From positions 1 to 23,387 of the forward strand of contig JAEZKH010000054.1 in assembly GCA_023415515.1 (NCBI GenBank): a DNA stretch of 23,387 nucleotides. Reading direction: 5' to 3'. Each line of letters starts with the position of its first letter. Within the stretch, counting starts at the first letter, position 1. Shown here piece by piece: positions 1-7,654 of the stretch. This stretch comes from Actinomycetes bacterium. Lineage in GTDB: Bacteria > Actinomycetota > Actinomycetes > Mycobacteriales > Mycobacteriaceae. The position numbers were made by a program, and so were the translations under genes. Below the pieces are notes generated by a model, which was given only the letters and a program-made list of their open reading frames with translations, had not been told where the DNA came from and did not search any database.

Positions 1-834
1 CGGGGGGCCTCGCGCCGGGCCCGCTGCGACGAACTCGCGGTCGCCGTCGACCTCGGTGTCGACGGCGTCGTGACCGCAGGAGACCGGGCGGCGACCTTCA
101 CGCTGCAGAGCGTCGTGAAGGTCTTCACCCTTCTGCTTGCGCTGCATCACCACGGCAAGGAGCGCGTGTTCGAGCGCGTCGGTTGCGACCAGGCAATCGG
201 GTCGTACAACTCGCTCGAGTCTTTCATCAGAGGGTCCGGTGTGCCCGTCAACCCGTTCGTCAACGCCGGCGCGCTCGTCATCGTCGACATGTTGCCCGGA
301 GACAGCCCGGACGCCCGGGTGGCACACGTCCTGAACTTCATTCGTACGCTGGCGGACAACCCGCGCATCGGTGTCGACTTCGAGACGGCTCGATCCGAAC
401 TGATGCTGGCCGACCAGAACCGGGCGCTCGCCTACTACTTGCGCGGCCACCACTTCGTCTCGACGGAGGTGGAGGATCTGTTGTGGGCGTACTGCCAGAT
501 GTGTGCCATAGAGGTCGATGTCGTCGACGTGGCGACCGCGGCCCGGAAGCTCTCCGAACGCTCGGCCATCGCCGTGATGGACGAATCGCTCGCGGCCTGC
601 CATCTACGACTGGTGCGCCGGCTGATGTTGTCCACCGGCATGTACGAAGCGTCCGGCCTTTATGCCTGCGAAGTCGGCATACCGGCGAAAGGCGGGGTGT
701 CCGGCGCGATGATGGGCGTGGTGCGCCACCAGAAGGGGATCGGAATCTACGGTCCGGCGCTCGACGAATCGGGAAACAGCATCGGCGGCTTTCGGTTGAT
801 GCAGTTGCTGGCGAAAGTGCTCGAGGTCGACTGA
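1..834 (+). CDS. glsA: Glutaminase (serine-dependent family), 5' end cut by window
   Basis: Hydrolyses L-glutamine to glutamate and ammonia in the cytoplasm. The reading frame is open from base 1, so the true start lies before the window; 277 residues are visible and roughly 25-30 are missing. The family fold is that of serine beta-lactamases. The catalytic S-x-x-K motif is visible as QSVVKVF (Ser36, Lys39 of the visible part), followed by the signature PVNPFVNAGAL, and near the C-terminus GMYEASGLYACEVGIPAKGGVSGAM. Most family members have SISK and KSGVGG where this protein has SVVK and KGGVSG, so the essential Ser and Lys are kept while the flanking serines are replaced. It is convergent with polA, 16 bases away, with no room for a long terminator. 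In M. tuberculosis polA is followed by rpsA instead, so glsA is an extra gene at this position. Family assignment is firm. Confidence 0.9.
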   Translation, partial: RGASRRARCDELAVAVDLGVDGVVTAGDRAATFTLQSVVKVFTLLLALHHHGKERVFERVGCDQAIGSYNSLESFIRGSGVPVNPFVNAGALVIVDMLPGDSPDARVAHVLNFIRTLADNPRIGVDFETARSELMLADQNRALAYYLRGHHFVSTEVEDLLWAYCQMCAIEVDVVDVATAARKLSERSAIAVMDESLAACHLRLVRRLMLSTGMYEASGLYACEVGIPAKGGVSGAMMGVVRHQKGIGIYGPALDESGNSIGGFRLMQLLAKVLEVD

Positions 835-850
835 CCGCGCGTGCCCGCCC

Positions 851-3559
851 TCAGTGCGCGGCGGCGTCCCAGCTGCGTCCGTAACCGACCGACACCTCCA
901 GCGGGACATCGAGCGGATAGGCCGCCCCCATCTCCTCGCGGACCAGCCTCTCGACGTGTTCGCGTTCGCCGTCGGCGACTTCGAACAGCAGTTCGTCGTG
1001 AACCTGCAGCAGCATCCGCGATTTCAGCCCGGCGTTCTTGAGCGCCTTGTCCACCTCGATCATCGCCACCTTGATGATGTCGGCCGCACTGCCCTGGATC
1101 GGGGCGTTCAGCGCGGCCCGCTCGGCCGCCTCACGAACATTGCGATTGCTGCTGTCGAGTTCGGGCAGGTACCGACGCCTGCCGAAAACGGTTGAGGTGT
1201 AACCGTCTTTGCGCGCCTGATCAACGACGTTGCGCAGATAGTCGCGTACCCCGCCGAAGCGGTCGAAGTACTGCTCCATCTGCACCTTGGCTTCTTCTGT
1301 CGAGATCTTCAGTTGCGCGGCAAGGCCGTACGCGCTCAACCCGTATGCCAAGCCGTAGCTCATGGCTTTGACACGGCGCCGGAGCTCGGCGGTGACCTCG
1401 TCGATCGGCACGGAGAACGCCCGCGAGGCGACGAACGAGTGCAGGTCCTCCCCGGTGCGGAACGCCTCGATGAGTCCTTCGTCCTTGGACAGGTGGGCCA
1501 TGATCCGCATTTCGATCTGGCTGTAGTCGGCGGTCATCAGCTCACCGAAGCCCTCGCCGACGACGAACCCGTCGCGGATGCGGCGGCCTGCGTCGGTGCG
1601 GATCGGGATGTTCTGCAGGTTCGGCTCTGTCGAGGACAACCGGCCCGTGGCGGCGATCGTCTGGTTGAAGGTGGTGTGGATCCGGCCGTCGGATGCCACC
1701 GAGTTCAGCAAACCGTCGACGGTGACCTTCAGCCGAGTCACGTCGCGGTGCGTCAGCAGATGCTGGAGAAAGGGGTGACCGGTCTTCTCGAACAGCGACT
1801 GCAAGGCGTCGGCGTCGGTGGTGTAACCGGTCTTGGTGCGCTTGGTCTTCGGCATCTCGAGCTCGTCGAACAACACCACCTGCAGCTGCTTGGGCGAGCC
1901 GAGGTTGATCTGCTTGCCGATCACTCCGTATGCGGCCTCGGCCGCGTCGCGGATCTGGTCGGCGAACTCGCTCTGCAGTTCCGACAGGTGGTCCAGGTCG
2001 ACGGCGATGCCCGCCGTCTCCATCTCGGCCAATACCCGTTGCACCGGCAGTTCCATGTCGCTGAGCAACGCGGAGGACTCGATGCGAGCCAGCTCCTCGT
2101 CGAGTGCGTCGGCGAGATCCATGACCGCGCTGGCGCGCAGAATCGAGGTTTGCACGGCTTGGTCGTCCACGCCGTCGCTGTCGTCGAGCAGTGAAAGTTG
2201 TTGCTGCTCAGGGTTGTCGGCGCGAAGCTCCCGTTTCAGATAGCGCAGCGACAGGTCGTCGAGGGCAAAGCTGCGCTGACCGGGCCGGACCAGGTAGGCC
2301 GCCAACGCGGTGTCGGAGGTGACGCCGCGCAGCGCCCAGCCGCGGCCTTCGAGGTCGTGAATGGCGAGCTTGGCCTCGTGCAGGGCCTTGGGCGCACAGA
2401 CGTCTGACAGCCACGCCGAGAGAGCAGCCTCGTCCTCGGCGCCGAGAGCGCTGGTGTCGATGTAGCGGCCGTCGCCGTCCCCTGCGACGATCGCCAGCGC
2501 CGTCGCGTCGGCGTCAAATGCCAGGTGGGTGCCGATCACCGCCAGCCCGGCCCGCTTGCCTGCGGCGTGCTCGGCGAGCCAACCGGCCAGTTCACCGGAC
2601 TCCAGCGCGCCGCCGCGGACGTCGAAGCCCTGGTCGACTTCGGGATCCGCCGACGCCAGCGTCTCGAACAGTCGCTCGCGAAGCACCCTGAACTCCAGGT
2701 CGTCGAACAACCGGTGGATCTGATCGCGGTCCCACGGCTGCATCCGAAGCGTGTCCGGCGTCTGCGCCAACGGCACATCCTTGACGAGGTCGGTCAGCTC
2801 ACGGTTGAGCACCACGTTCGACAAGTTGGCACGCAGGGCGTCGCCGACCTTGCCCTTGACGGTGTCCACCTGGTCGACGAGAGCCTGCAGCGAGCCGTAC
2901 TCGGCGATCCACTTGGTCGCGGTCTTCTCCCCCACCCCGGGTATTCCGGGCAGGTTGTCGCTGGGGTCGCCACGTAGCGCGGCGAAATCCGGATACTGCT
3001 GCGGGGTCAGCCCGTACTTCTCGAGCACCGCTTCGGGTGTGAAGCGGGTCAACTCGCTGACCCCCTTGCGCGGGTACAGCACGGTGACGTCGGGACTGAC
3101 CAACTGCAGCGAGTCGCGGTCGCCGGTGACGACGAGGACCTGATAGCCCTCGTTCTCGGCCTGCGTCGCGAGCGTGGCGATGACATCGTCGGCCTCGTAT
3201 CCCGGCTCGGCCAGCACCGTGATGCCCAGCGCACCCAGCACTTCTTTGGTGATGTCGATCTGGCCGCGGAACTCGTCCGGGGTGGCCGACCGCCCTGCCT
3301 TGTACTCGGGGTACTTCTCCAGTCGAAACGTCTGCCTGGACACGTCGAAGGCAGCGGCGATGTGGCTGGGCTGCTCGTCGCGCAGCAGGTTGATCAGCAT
3401 CGCCGTGAACCCGTAGACGGCGTTGGTGGTCAGGCCGCCCTGGGTCTTGAAATTCTCCGCCGGTAGCGCATAGAACGCCCGGAACGCCAGCGAATTGCCA
3501 TCCAGCAGCATCAATATCGGCTTTTTGGTCGCCGTCTCGCCCGTTGCGCTTGCGGTCAC
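851..3559 (-). CDS. polA: DNA polymerase I
   Basis: Repair and Okazaki-fragment-processing polymerase, 902 residues, close to the usual mycobacterial length. Residues 13-300 form the 5'-3' exonuclease (GDRDSLQL near 146; helix-hairpin-helix DNLPGIPGVGEKTA near 201). Residues about 310-490 occupy the place of the 3'-5' exonuclease, but the acidic DxE motif is absent (VIGTHLAFDADAT), so proofreading is not expected. The polymerase domain carries motif A DYSQIE (Asp678), the O helix with Lys731 and Tyr735 in KAMSYG, and motif C VHDE (His854-Glu856). Tyr at the position of E. coli Phe762 is known to permit dideoxynucleotide use and is reported for the M. tuberculosis enzyme. The GTG start is supported by TAGAGT placed six bases upstream, a leaderless-type promoter that overlaps the stop codon of the preceding LysR remnant. 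Confidence 0.97.
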   Translation of the reverse strand: MTASATGETATKKPILMLLDGNSLAFRAFYALPAENFKTQGGLTTNAVYGFTAMLINLLRDEQPSHIAAAFDVSRQTFRLEKYPEYKAGRSATPDEFRGQIDITKEVLGALGITVLAEPGYEADDVIATLATQAENEGYQVLVVTGDRDSLQLVSPDVTVLYPRKGVSELTRFTPEAVLEKYGLTPQQYPDFAALRGDPSDNLPGIPGVGEKTATKWIAEYGSLQALVDQVDTVKGKVGDALRANLSNVVLNRELTDLVKDVPLAQTPDTLRMQPWDRDQIHRLFDDLEFRVLRERLFETLASADPEVDQGFDVRGGALESGELAGWLAEHAAGKRAGLAVIGTHLAFDADATALAIVAGDGDGRYIDTSALGAEDEAALSAWLSDVCAPKALHEAKLAIHDLEGRGWALRGVTSDTALAAYLVRPGQRSFALDDLSLRYLKRELRADNPEQQQLSLLDDSDGVDDQAVQTSILRASAVMDLADALDEELARIESSALLSDMELPVQRVLAEMETAGIAVDLDHLSELQSEFADQIRDAAEAAYGVIGKQINLGSPKQLQVVLFDELEMPKTKRTKTGYTTDADALQSLFEKTGHPFLQHLLTHRDVTRLKVTVDGLLNSVASDGRIHTTFNQTIAATGRLSSTEPNLQNIPIRTDAGRRIRDGFVVGEGFGELMTADYSQIEMRIMAHLSKDEGLIEAFRTGEDLHSFVASRAFSVPIDEVTAELRRRVKAMSYGLAYGLSAYGLAAQLKISTEEAKVQMEQYFDRFGGVRDYLRNVVDQARKDGYTSTVFGRRRYLPELDSSNRNVREAAERAALNAPIQGSAADIIKVAMIEVDKALKNAGLKSRMLLQVHDELLFEVADGEREHVERLVREEMGAAYPLDVPLEVSVGYGRSWDAAAH

Positions 3560-3565
3560 GGCCCT

Positions 3566-3571
3566 ACTCTA
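3566..3571 (-). promoter_or_regulatory. Predicted -10 element of polA (leaderless type)
   Basis: On the minus strand TAGAGT is followed by six bases and the polA GTG, which would place the transcript start at or next to the start codon. TANNNT is the usual mycobacterial -10 pattern. The TAG is also the stop codon of the upstream LysR remnant. No ribosome binding site precedes the GTG, in keeping with a leaderless mRNA. No clear -35 box is visible. Confidence 0.55.
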
Positions 3572-4402
3572 TGCACCTGCGCTGACACGCAGTAGGCGGC
3601 GAGCCCGATCGACCAGGACGCGCGCGGCCGGGCTGACCGGACCGTGCGACCGCCACGCCAGCACGAGCCGGCCACGGAGTTCCGGCGTGAAGCCCACCGC
3701 GTGCAGGTCCGGGCGGCCGCGCGGCACGGAGACGGGTACCACGGCGACGCCGAGTCCCCGCTCGGCCAGGTCGGCCAGCTCCAGCGGAGTGGCCGCCTCG
3801 AACCCGATGCGCGGCGTCACGCCCTCCGCAGCGCAGGCACGGTCGAATTGCCTGCGGATGCCCGCACCGACGGGCAGTGCGATCAGAGTTCTGTCCCGCA
3901 GGTCGGCGAGGCGGATCTTCTTCCGCTTGGCCAGCGGATCGCTCATGCGCACCGCGGCCACGATCTCCTCGTCCGTGACGACCACCACATCGAGCCCGTC
4001 GGGAACCTCGTCGGGACCCACCGACGCGATCGCGACGTCGAGCGCTCCACGCCTGACGTCATCGATCAGCGTGTCGGAAGTGGCTGCGCTGAGGGTGATC
4101 TCGACGTTGGGATGGTCGGCGTGGAAGTCGGCGAGCAGACCGGGGATGTCGACGTTGTGCGACGTCACCGTGCCGATGGCGACAGTGCCGCGCACCAGGT
4201 GCGCGAGCTCGTCTGCGGCCACCCGGACGTCACGCACGGCGGCCAGCGCGGCCTTGGCATGCGTGAGCACCGCCTCGCCCGCCGCGGTGAGCCGCACCGC
4301 CCGCCGCGATCGGTCGAGGAGCAGCTGGCCGAGCTCGCGCTCCAGGCGCTGGATCTGGGAGCAACCTGGAGGTATGGCTGGATACCTCGGCACCGAAAGC
4401 AC
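3569..4402 (-). pseudogene. LysR-type transcriptional regulator lacking the start of its DNA-binding domain
   Basis: Recognisable LysR homology begins abruptly at SQIQRLERELG, followed by LLLDRSRRAVRLTAAGEAVL, the second half of the winged helix-turn-helix. A complete effector-binding domain follows to the stop (for example GTVAIGTVTSHNVDIPGLL and DTLIDDVRRGALDVAIA). Family members begin about 35 residues earlier with a conserved first helix and recognition-helix start. Here the DNA upstream of about 4360 is the leader and body of the divergent hydrolase gene, and none of the three minus frames encodes the missing part. The open frame runs back to 4639 only as antisense of the hydrolase. GTG codons at 4402 and 4393 could start a shortened product of about 275 residues, without obvious ribosome binding sites. 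Loss of the recognition helix should abolish normal DNA binding. The family call is firm and the inactivation is inferred. Confidence 0.75.
4369..4388. promoter_or_regulatory. Perfect inverted repeat upstream of the hydrolase gene, possible operator
   Basis: Two 7-base arms, GAGGTAT and ATACCTC, are separated by six bases (GGCTGG). The repeat sits 20 bases before the hydrolase ATG and 8 bases beyond the point where LysR homology ends. It may be a repressor operator that travelled with the hydrolase gene, or a short RNA hairpin. No matching regulator gene is adjacent apart from the damaged LysR. Confidence 0.4.
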
Positions 4403-4408
4403 GCTCGC

Positions 4409-5083
4409 ATGACCACATTCGTTCTCGTTCCCGGCGCGTGCCACGGCGCCTGGTGCTTCGACGGGCTGGTGACGGCGCTGCGAGGTGCAGGGCATCGTGT
4501 GCTGGCCTGGACGCTGACCGGGGTGGCCGAACGAGCACACCTCGCGCAGGCTGGAGTCAACCTGGAGACGCACGTCACCGATGTACTCGAAGCAGTGGCG
4601 GTCGAACCCGAGGCCGACGATCTTGTGCTGGTCGGGCACAGCTACGGCGGCATGGTGATAACCGCGGTGGGCGATCGGATCCCCGAGAAGGTCGACGCGC
4701 TGGTCTACGTCGATGCACTCGTGCCTCGGGACGGCGAATCATGCTGGCATCTGGTCAATGACGAGGAGCGCAAGTGGTACCTCGACGCCGACGACACCGG
4801 CTACGGCGTTCCTCCGCTGCCGTTCTTCGACGCTCGTGCGAGCGCCCATCCTCTAGCGTCGCTTCTCCAGCGGATCACGCTGACCGGACGCGTCAACTGC
4901 ATCCGGCGCCGCGACTTCGTCTATGCGTTGAAGTGGCCGGGAGACTCGCCTCTGCGGCCGTCGTACAAAAGGGTCAAGGACGATCCGGCCTGGAACGTCC
5001 ACGAGGTCGACGGCGCTCACAACCTGATGCGCGACAACCCGGATGACCTGTTGCGCATCCTGTGCGACGCCGCAGGCAACTGA
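4409..5083 (+). CDS. Alpha/beta hydrolase of the plant-esterase/hydroxynitrile-lyase-like group
   Basis: A 224-residue single-domain alpha/beta hydrolase, probably a cytoplasmic esterase. It begins with the family strand and oxyanion loop TFVLVPGACHGAWCF. The nucleophile elbow is GHSYGG (Ser78) and the catalytic histidine is in GAHNLMRD (His204). The GAWCF and GHSYGG patterns resemble small plant methylesterases and salicylate-binding-protein-like esterases, which are widespread in actinobacteria; the substrate cannot be deduced. The ATG at 4409 matches the usual family start. A better-placed ribosome binding site is not visible. The gene is divergent from the LysR remnant, whose natural target it may once have been, or it may be the incoming gene that truncated that regulator. 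It ends 89 bases before the zinc-ribbon gene, which has its own promoter. Confidence 0.85.
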   Translation: MTTFVLVPGACHGAWCFDGLVTALRGAGHRVLAWTLTGVAERAHLAQAGVNLETHVTDVLEAVAVEPEADDLVLVGHSYGGMVITAVGDRIPEKVDALVYVDALVPRDGESCWHLVNDEERKWYLDADDTGYGVPPLPFFDARASAHPLASLLQRITLTGRVNCIRRRDFVYALKWPGDSPLRPSYKRVKDDPAWNVHEVDGAHNLMRDNPDDLLRILCDAAGN

Positions 5084-5127
5084 CCGCCGAGATCGACGCA
5101 CCGATCACGCGATCGCGATCCGCGAAC

Positions 5128-5141
5128 TGGAACACGTTTCA
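5128..5141. promoter_or_regulatory. KstR-like operator
   Basis: TGGAACACGTTTCA matches TNNAACNNGTTNNA, the motif published for KstR, the TetR-family repressor of mycobacterial cholesterol catabolism. The dyad extends to ACTGGAAC-AC-GTTTCAGT with 7 of 8 arm bases paired. It ends 19 bases before the predicted -10 element, where a bound repressor would cover the -35 region. The kstR gene itself is not in the window. Confidence 0.6.
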
Positions 5142-5160
5142 GTTTCACCGCGGCAGTCGG

Positions 5161-5166
5161 TACGCT
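5161..5166 (+). promoter_or_regulatory. Predicted -10 element of the zinc-ribbon/thiolase operon (leaderless type)
   Basis: TACGCT fits the mycobacterial TANNNT pattern and is followed by exactly six bases and a GTG. The transcript would begin at the start codon. This decides the GTG at 5173 over upstream in-frame codons, which lie before the promoter and operator. Confidence 0.6.
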
Positions 5167-5172
5167 GGCCGC

Positions 5173-5622
5173 GTGTCGACTTCCGTCCAACCCGCGATCG
5201 AAGGGTGGTTCGCCACCGATGGCTCCGGGCTGCCCTATCTGATCGGCGGCAAATGCCATCAGTGCGGCACCTACGTCTTCCCGCCGCGGGCGAACAACTG
5301 CCCCAACCCCGCCTGTGACGGCGACGAGCTGGCCCAGGTGCCGCTGTCGCGCCGCGGCACGCTGTGGAGCTACACCGAAAACCGTTATCCCCCGCCCGCG
5401 CCGTATCCGGCGCCCGACCCCTTCGAACCGTTCGCGATCGCCGCGGTCGAGCTGGCTGACGAGGGCCTGATCGTGTTGGGCAAGGTCGTCGAGGGCACGC
5501 TGGCCGCCGACCTGAAGGTCGGAATGGAGATGGAGCTGACCACCATGCCGCTGTTCGTCGATGACGGCGGCGTCGAGCGCATCGTGTACGCGTGGAAGAT
5601 CGCGGACGGGAGCGGAGCATGA
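5173..5622 (+). CDS. Zinc-ribbon/OB-fold (DUF35) acyl-CoA-associated protein, Rv1628c-like
   Basis: A 149-residue protein of the DUF35 family: an N-terminal rubredoxin-like zinc ribbon followed by an OB fold. Four cysteines form the metal site (Cys28, Cys31, Cys43, Cys48, in GKCHQCGTYVFPP and NNCPNPAC). The OB fold follows with a proline-rich turn near residues 70-80. DUF35 proteins commonly form a complex with an adjacent thiolase-like partner and may contact its acyl-CoA substrate; in mycobacteria such pairs act in sterol side-chain degradation. The stop overlaps the start of the thiolase gene by four bases (ATGA), implying translational coupling and a fixed ratio. A KstR-like site and a leaderless-type promoter precede it. 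The upstream open frame to 5062 is ignored because it would run through the operator. Confidence 0.9.
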   Translation: MSTSVQPAIEGWFATDGSGLPYLIGGKCHQCGTYVFPPRANNCPNPACDGDELAQVPLSRRGTLWSYTENRYPPPAPYPAPDPFEPFAIAAVELADEGLIVLGKVVEGTLAADLKVGMEMELTTMPLFVDDGGVERIVYAWKIADGSGA

Positions 5623-6818
5623 GTCCGGAACCGCTGTACATTCTGGGCGCGGGCATGCACCCGGGGGGCAAGTGGGGCCGGGACTTCACCGAATACGGGG
5701 TGGTGGCTGCCCGCGCCGCACTCGCGGAGGCGGGCCTGGAGTGGAAACAGATCCAACTGGTCGCAGGCGCCGACACCATCCGCAACGGCTATCCCGGCTT
5801 CATCGCAGGCTCGACGTTCGCCCAGAAGCTCGGCTGGAACGGCGTGCCGGTCAGCTCGAGCTACGCCGCGTGCGCCAGCGGATCGCAGGCGCTGCAGAGC
5901 GCCCGCGCGCAGATCCTCGCAGGCTTCTGCGACGTCGCGCTGGTCATCGGTGCAGACACCACCCCGAAGGGCGCGTTCGCGCCCGTGGGCGGTGAGCGCC
6001 GCAACGCTCCGGACTGGCAGCGCTTCCATCTGATCGGCGCGATGAACCCCGTCTACTTCGCCCTGTTGGCCCGCAGGCGGATGGATCTCTACGGCGCCAC
6101 CGCTGAGGATTTCGCCGGCGTGAAGGTCAAGAACGCCAAGCACGGGTTGCAGAACCCCAACGCGCGGTACCGCAAGGAGAGTTCGGTCTCCGACGTGTTG
6201 GCCAGTCCCGTAGTGGCGGATCCGTTGCGGCAGCTGGACATTTGTGCGACCTCCGATGGAGCCGCAGCACTGATCGTGGCCAGCAGGTCGTTCGCCGAGA
6301 AGCACCTGGGATCGATCGCGGGCGTGCCGTCGGTGCGTGCGGTCAGCACCGTCACACCGCAATATCCGCAGCACCTTCCCGAGTTGCCCGATATCGCAAC
6401 CGATTCCACCGCCGCGGTGGCCGCACCCGATCGCGTGTTCAAGGACCAGATCCTCGATGCCGCCTACGCCGAGGCGGGTATCGGTCCCGAGGACGTCAGC
6501 CTCGCAGAGGTTTACGACCTCTCGACAGCGCTGGAACTCGACTGGTACGAGCACCTCGGCCTGTGCGAGAAGGGTGAGGCCGAGCAACTGCTGCGCAGCG
6601 GCGCGACGACGATCGGCGGCAGAGTACCGGTCAACCCGTCCGGCGGGCTCGCGTGCTTCGGGGAGGCGATTCCCGCGCAGGCGATCGCGCAGGTGTGCGA
6701 ACTGACATGGCAGCTGAAGGGTCAGGCCACCGGACGTCAGGTCGAGGGCGCCACTGTCGGTGTCACAGCCAACCAGGGACTGTTCGGGCACGGCTCATCG
6801 GTGATCGTCGCGCGCTAG
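5619..6818 (+). CDS. SCP2-type thiolase / lipid-transfer protein (Ltp), Rv1627c-like
   Basis: A 399-residue thiolase-superfamily protein. The nucleophilic cysteine is present in SYAACASGSQ (Cys85). At the position of the classical GHP catalytic histidine motif this protein reads GGLACFGEAIPA, with Glu349 in place of His. The C-terminal CxGGG-type loop is replaced by ANQGLFGHGSS. This pattern is typical of mycobacterial Ltp proteins, some of which are retro-aldolases acting with a DUF35 partner in steroid side-chain removal rather than true thiolases. VYDLSTALE (Asp300) occupies the position of the conserved YD.FT segment. The ATG overlaps the stop of the DUF35 gene and GGAG lies just upstream. 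The synteny with M. tuberculosis Rv1627c-Rv1628c supports orthology. The exact substrate is unknown; condensation, thiolysis and aldol cleavage are all possible. Confidence 0.9.
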   Translation: MSPEPLYILGAGMHPGGKWGRDFTEYGVVAARAALAEAGLEWKQIQLVAGADTIRNGYPGFIAGSTFAQKLGWNGVPVSSSYAACASGSQALQSARAQILAGFCDVALVIGADTTPKGAFAPVGGERRNAPDWQRFHLIGAMNPVYFALLARRRMDLYGATAEDFAGVKVKNAKHGLQNPNARYRKESSVSDVLASPVVADPLRQLDICATSDGAAALIVASRSFAEKHLGSIAGVPSVRAVSTVTPQYPQHLPELPDIATDSTAAVAAPDRVFKDQILDAAYAEAGIGPEDVSLAEVYDLSTALELDWYEHLGLCEKGEAEQLLRSGATTIGGRVPVNPSGGLACFGEAIPAQAIAQVCELTWQLKGQATGRQVEGATVGVTANQGLFGHGSSVIVAR

Positions 6819-6866
6819 CGACAAGGGCAGTTCGCGCACCTTCGTAGCCGTCGTACGATGTCGACG

Positions 6867-6904
6867 CGCCGCGAGCGACTACGTTTGTGCGTTCGCTCGC
6901 GGTG
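6867..6904. terminator. Hairpin between convergent operons, probable bidirectional terminator
   Basis: Arms CGCCGCGAGCGA and TCGCTCGCGGTG form a 12-base-pair stem with one G-U pair and a 14-base loop. It lies between the thiolase stop (6818) and the livF stop (6905). There is no run of T on either side, which is common for mycobacterial terminators. It abuts the livF stop codon. Confidence 0.55.
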
Positions 6905-7654
6905 CTAGGCGACGCCGAGATAGGCGGCGCGAATGCTGTCGTCCTGCAGCAGCGCCCTGGCGTTGCCCTCGCGGGTGATCTCGCCCGTCTCCAAGATGTA
7001 CGCGCGATCGGATCGGCTGAGCGCCTGTTGCGCGTTCTGCTCCACCAGCAGCACCGTGGTGCCCTGTGCATTGATCTCGGCGATGATCTTGAAGATCTGC
7101 GAGATCACCATGGGCGCCAGGCCCATCGACGGCTCGTCGAGCAGGAGCACCTTCGGGCGCGCCATCAGCGAGCGGCCGATCGCCAGCATCTGCTGTTCCC
7201 CGCCCGACAACGTGCCGCCGACCTGGTTCTTCCGCTCAGCCAGCCGCGGGAAGGTCTCCAGGATCCAGTCGAAGCGCTCGCGATGTTCGGCCCTCGAAGG
7301 GAATTTTCTTCCGTAACAACCCATTTCAAGGTTCTCGGCGACAGTCATGCCCGGAAAGACACCGCGTCCCTCCGGAGCCTGGATCAGGCCATCGGAGACT
7401 CTGCGGTACGCCTTCACGCGAGAGATGTCGTTGCCCTCGAACCACACCGAGCCCGACGTCAGCGGCCGCAACCCGGAGAGCGCGCGCATGATGGTCGTCT
7501 TGCCCGCGCCATTGGAACCCAGCAGGGTGACGAGTTCGCCCTGCCGCACGATCAGCGAAACCCCGTGCAGCGCTTGGATACGTCCGTAGTGCACGACGAC
7601 GTCGCGGGCCTCCAGCAGGATCGGCCGGTCGTCGGTGTCAGGAGACTTCGTCAT
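6905..7654 (-). CDS. livF: Branched-chain amino acid-type ABC transporter, ATP-binding protein LivF
   Basis: One of two ATPases powering the importer encoded by this operon; it acts at the inner face of the membrane. The 249-residue product has Walker A GSNGAGKTT (residues 46-54), signature LSGGEQQM, Walker B VLLLDEPSMGL and the LivF-typical switch region LLVEQNAQ, in which the usual H-loop histidine is not present. The end, AAYLGVA, is typical of the family. The ATG at 7654 overlaps the 3' end of livG by 17 bases and gives the standard LivF start, MTKSPDTDDRPILLEARDVV. A longer open frame to 7765 is antisense-like sequence inside livG and is not used. Last gene of a five-gene operon, followed directly by a hairpin. 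Confidence 0.93.
   Translation of the reverse strand: MTKSPDTDDRPILLEARDVVVHYGRIQALHGVSLIVRQGELVTLLGSNGAGKTTIMRALSGLRPLTSGSVWFEGNDISRVKAYRRVSDGLIQAPEGRGVFPGMTVAENLEMGCYGRKFPSRAEHRERFDWILETFPRLAERKNQVGGTLSGGEQQMLAIGRSLMARPKVLLLDEPSMGLAPMVISQIFKIIAEINAQGTTVLLVEQNAQQALSRSDRAYILETGEITREGNARALLQDDSIRAAYLGVA

Noticed and set aside
1313..2194. Long plus-strand open frame (293 codons) opposite polA
   Set aside because: It is antisense to an unmistakable polA and encodes low-complexity Val/Gly/Arg/His-rich sequence typical of high-GC shadow frames. The same applies to the long frames opposite the liv operon (7635-8723, 9559-10836) and opposite the TPP gene (16470-17513).
4374..4412. A 12-codon plus-strand leader ORF ending in an ATGA overlap with the hydrolase start
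   Set aside because: GGAGG is only one base from its ATG, too close for translation. The sequence coincides with the inverted repeat, and no regulatory residues are seen.
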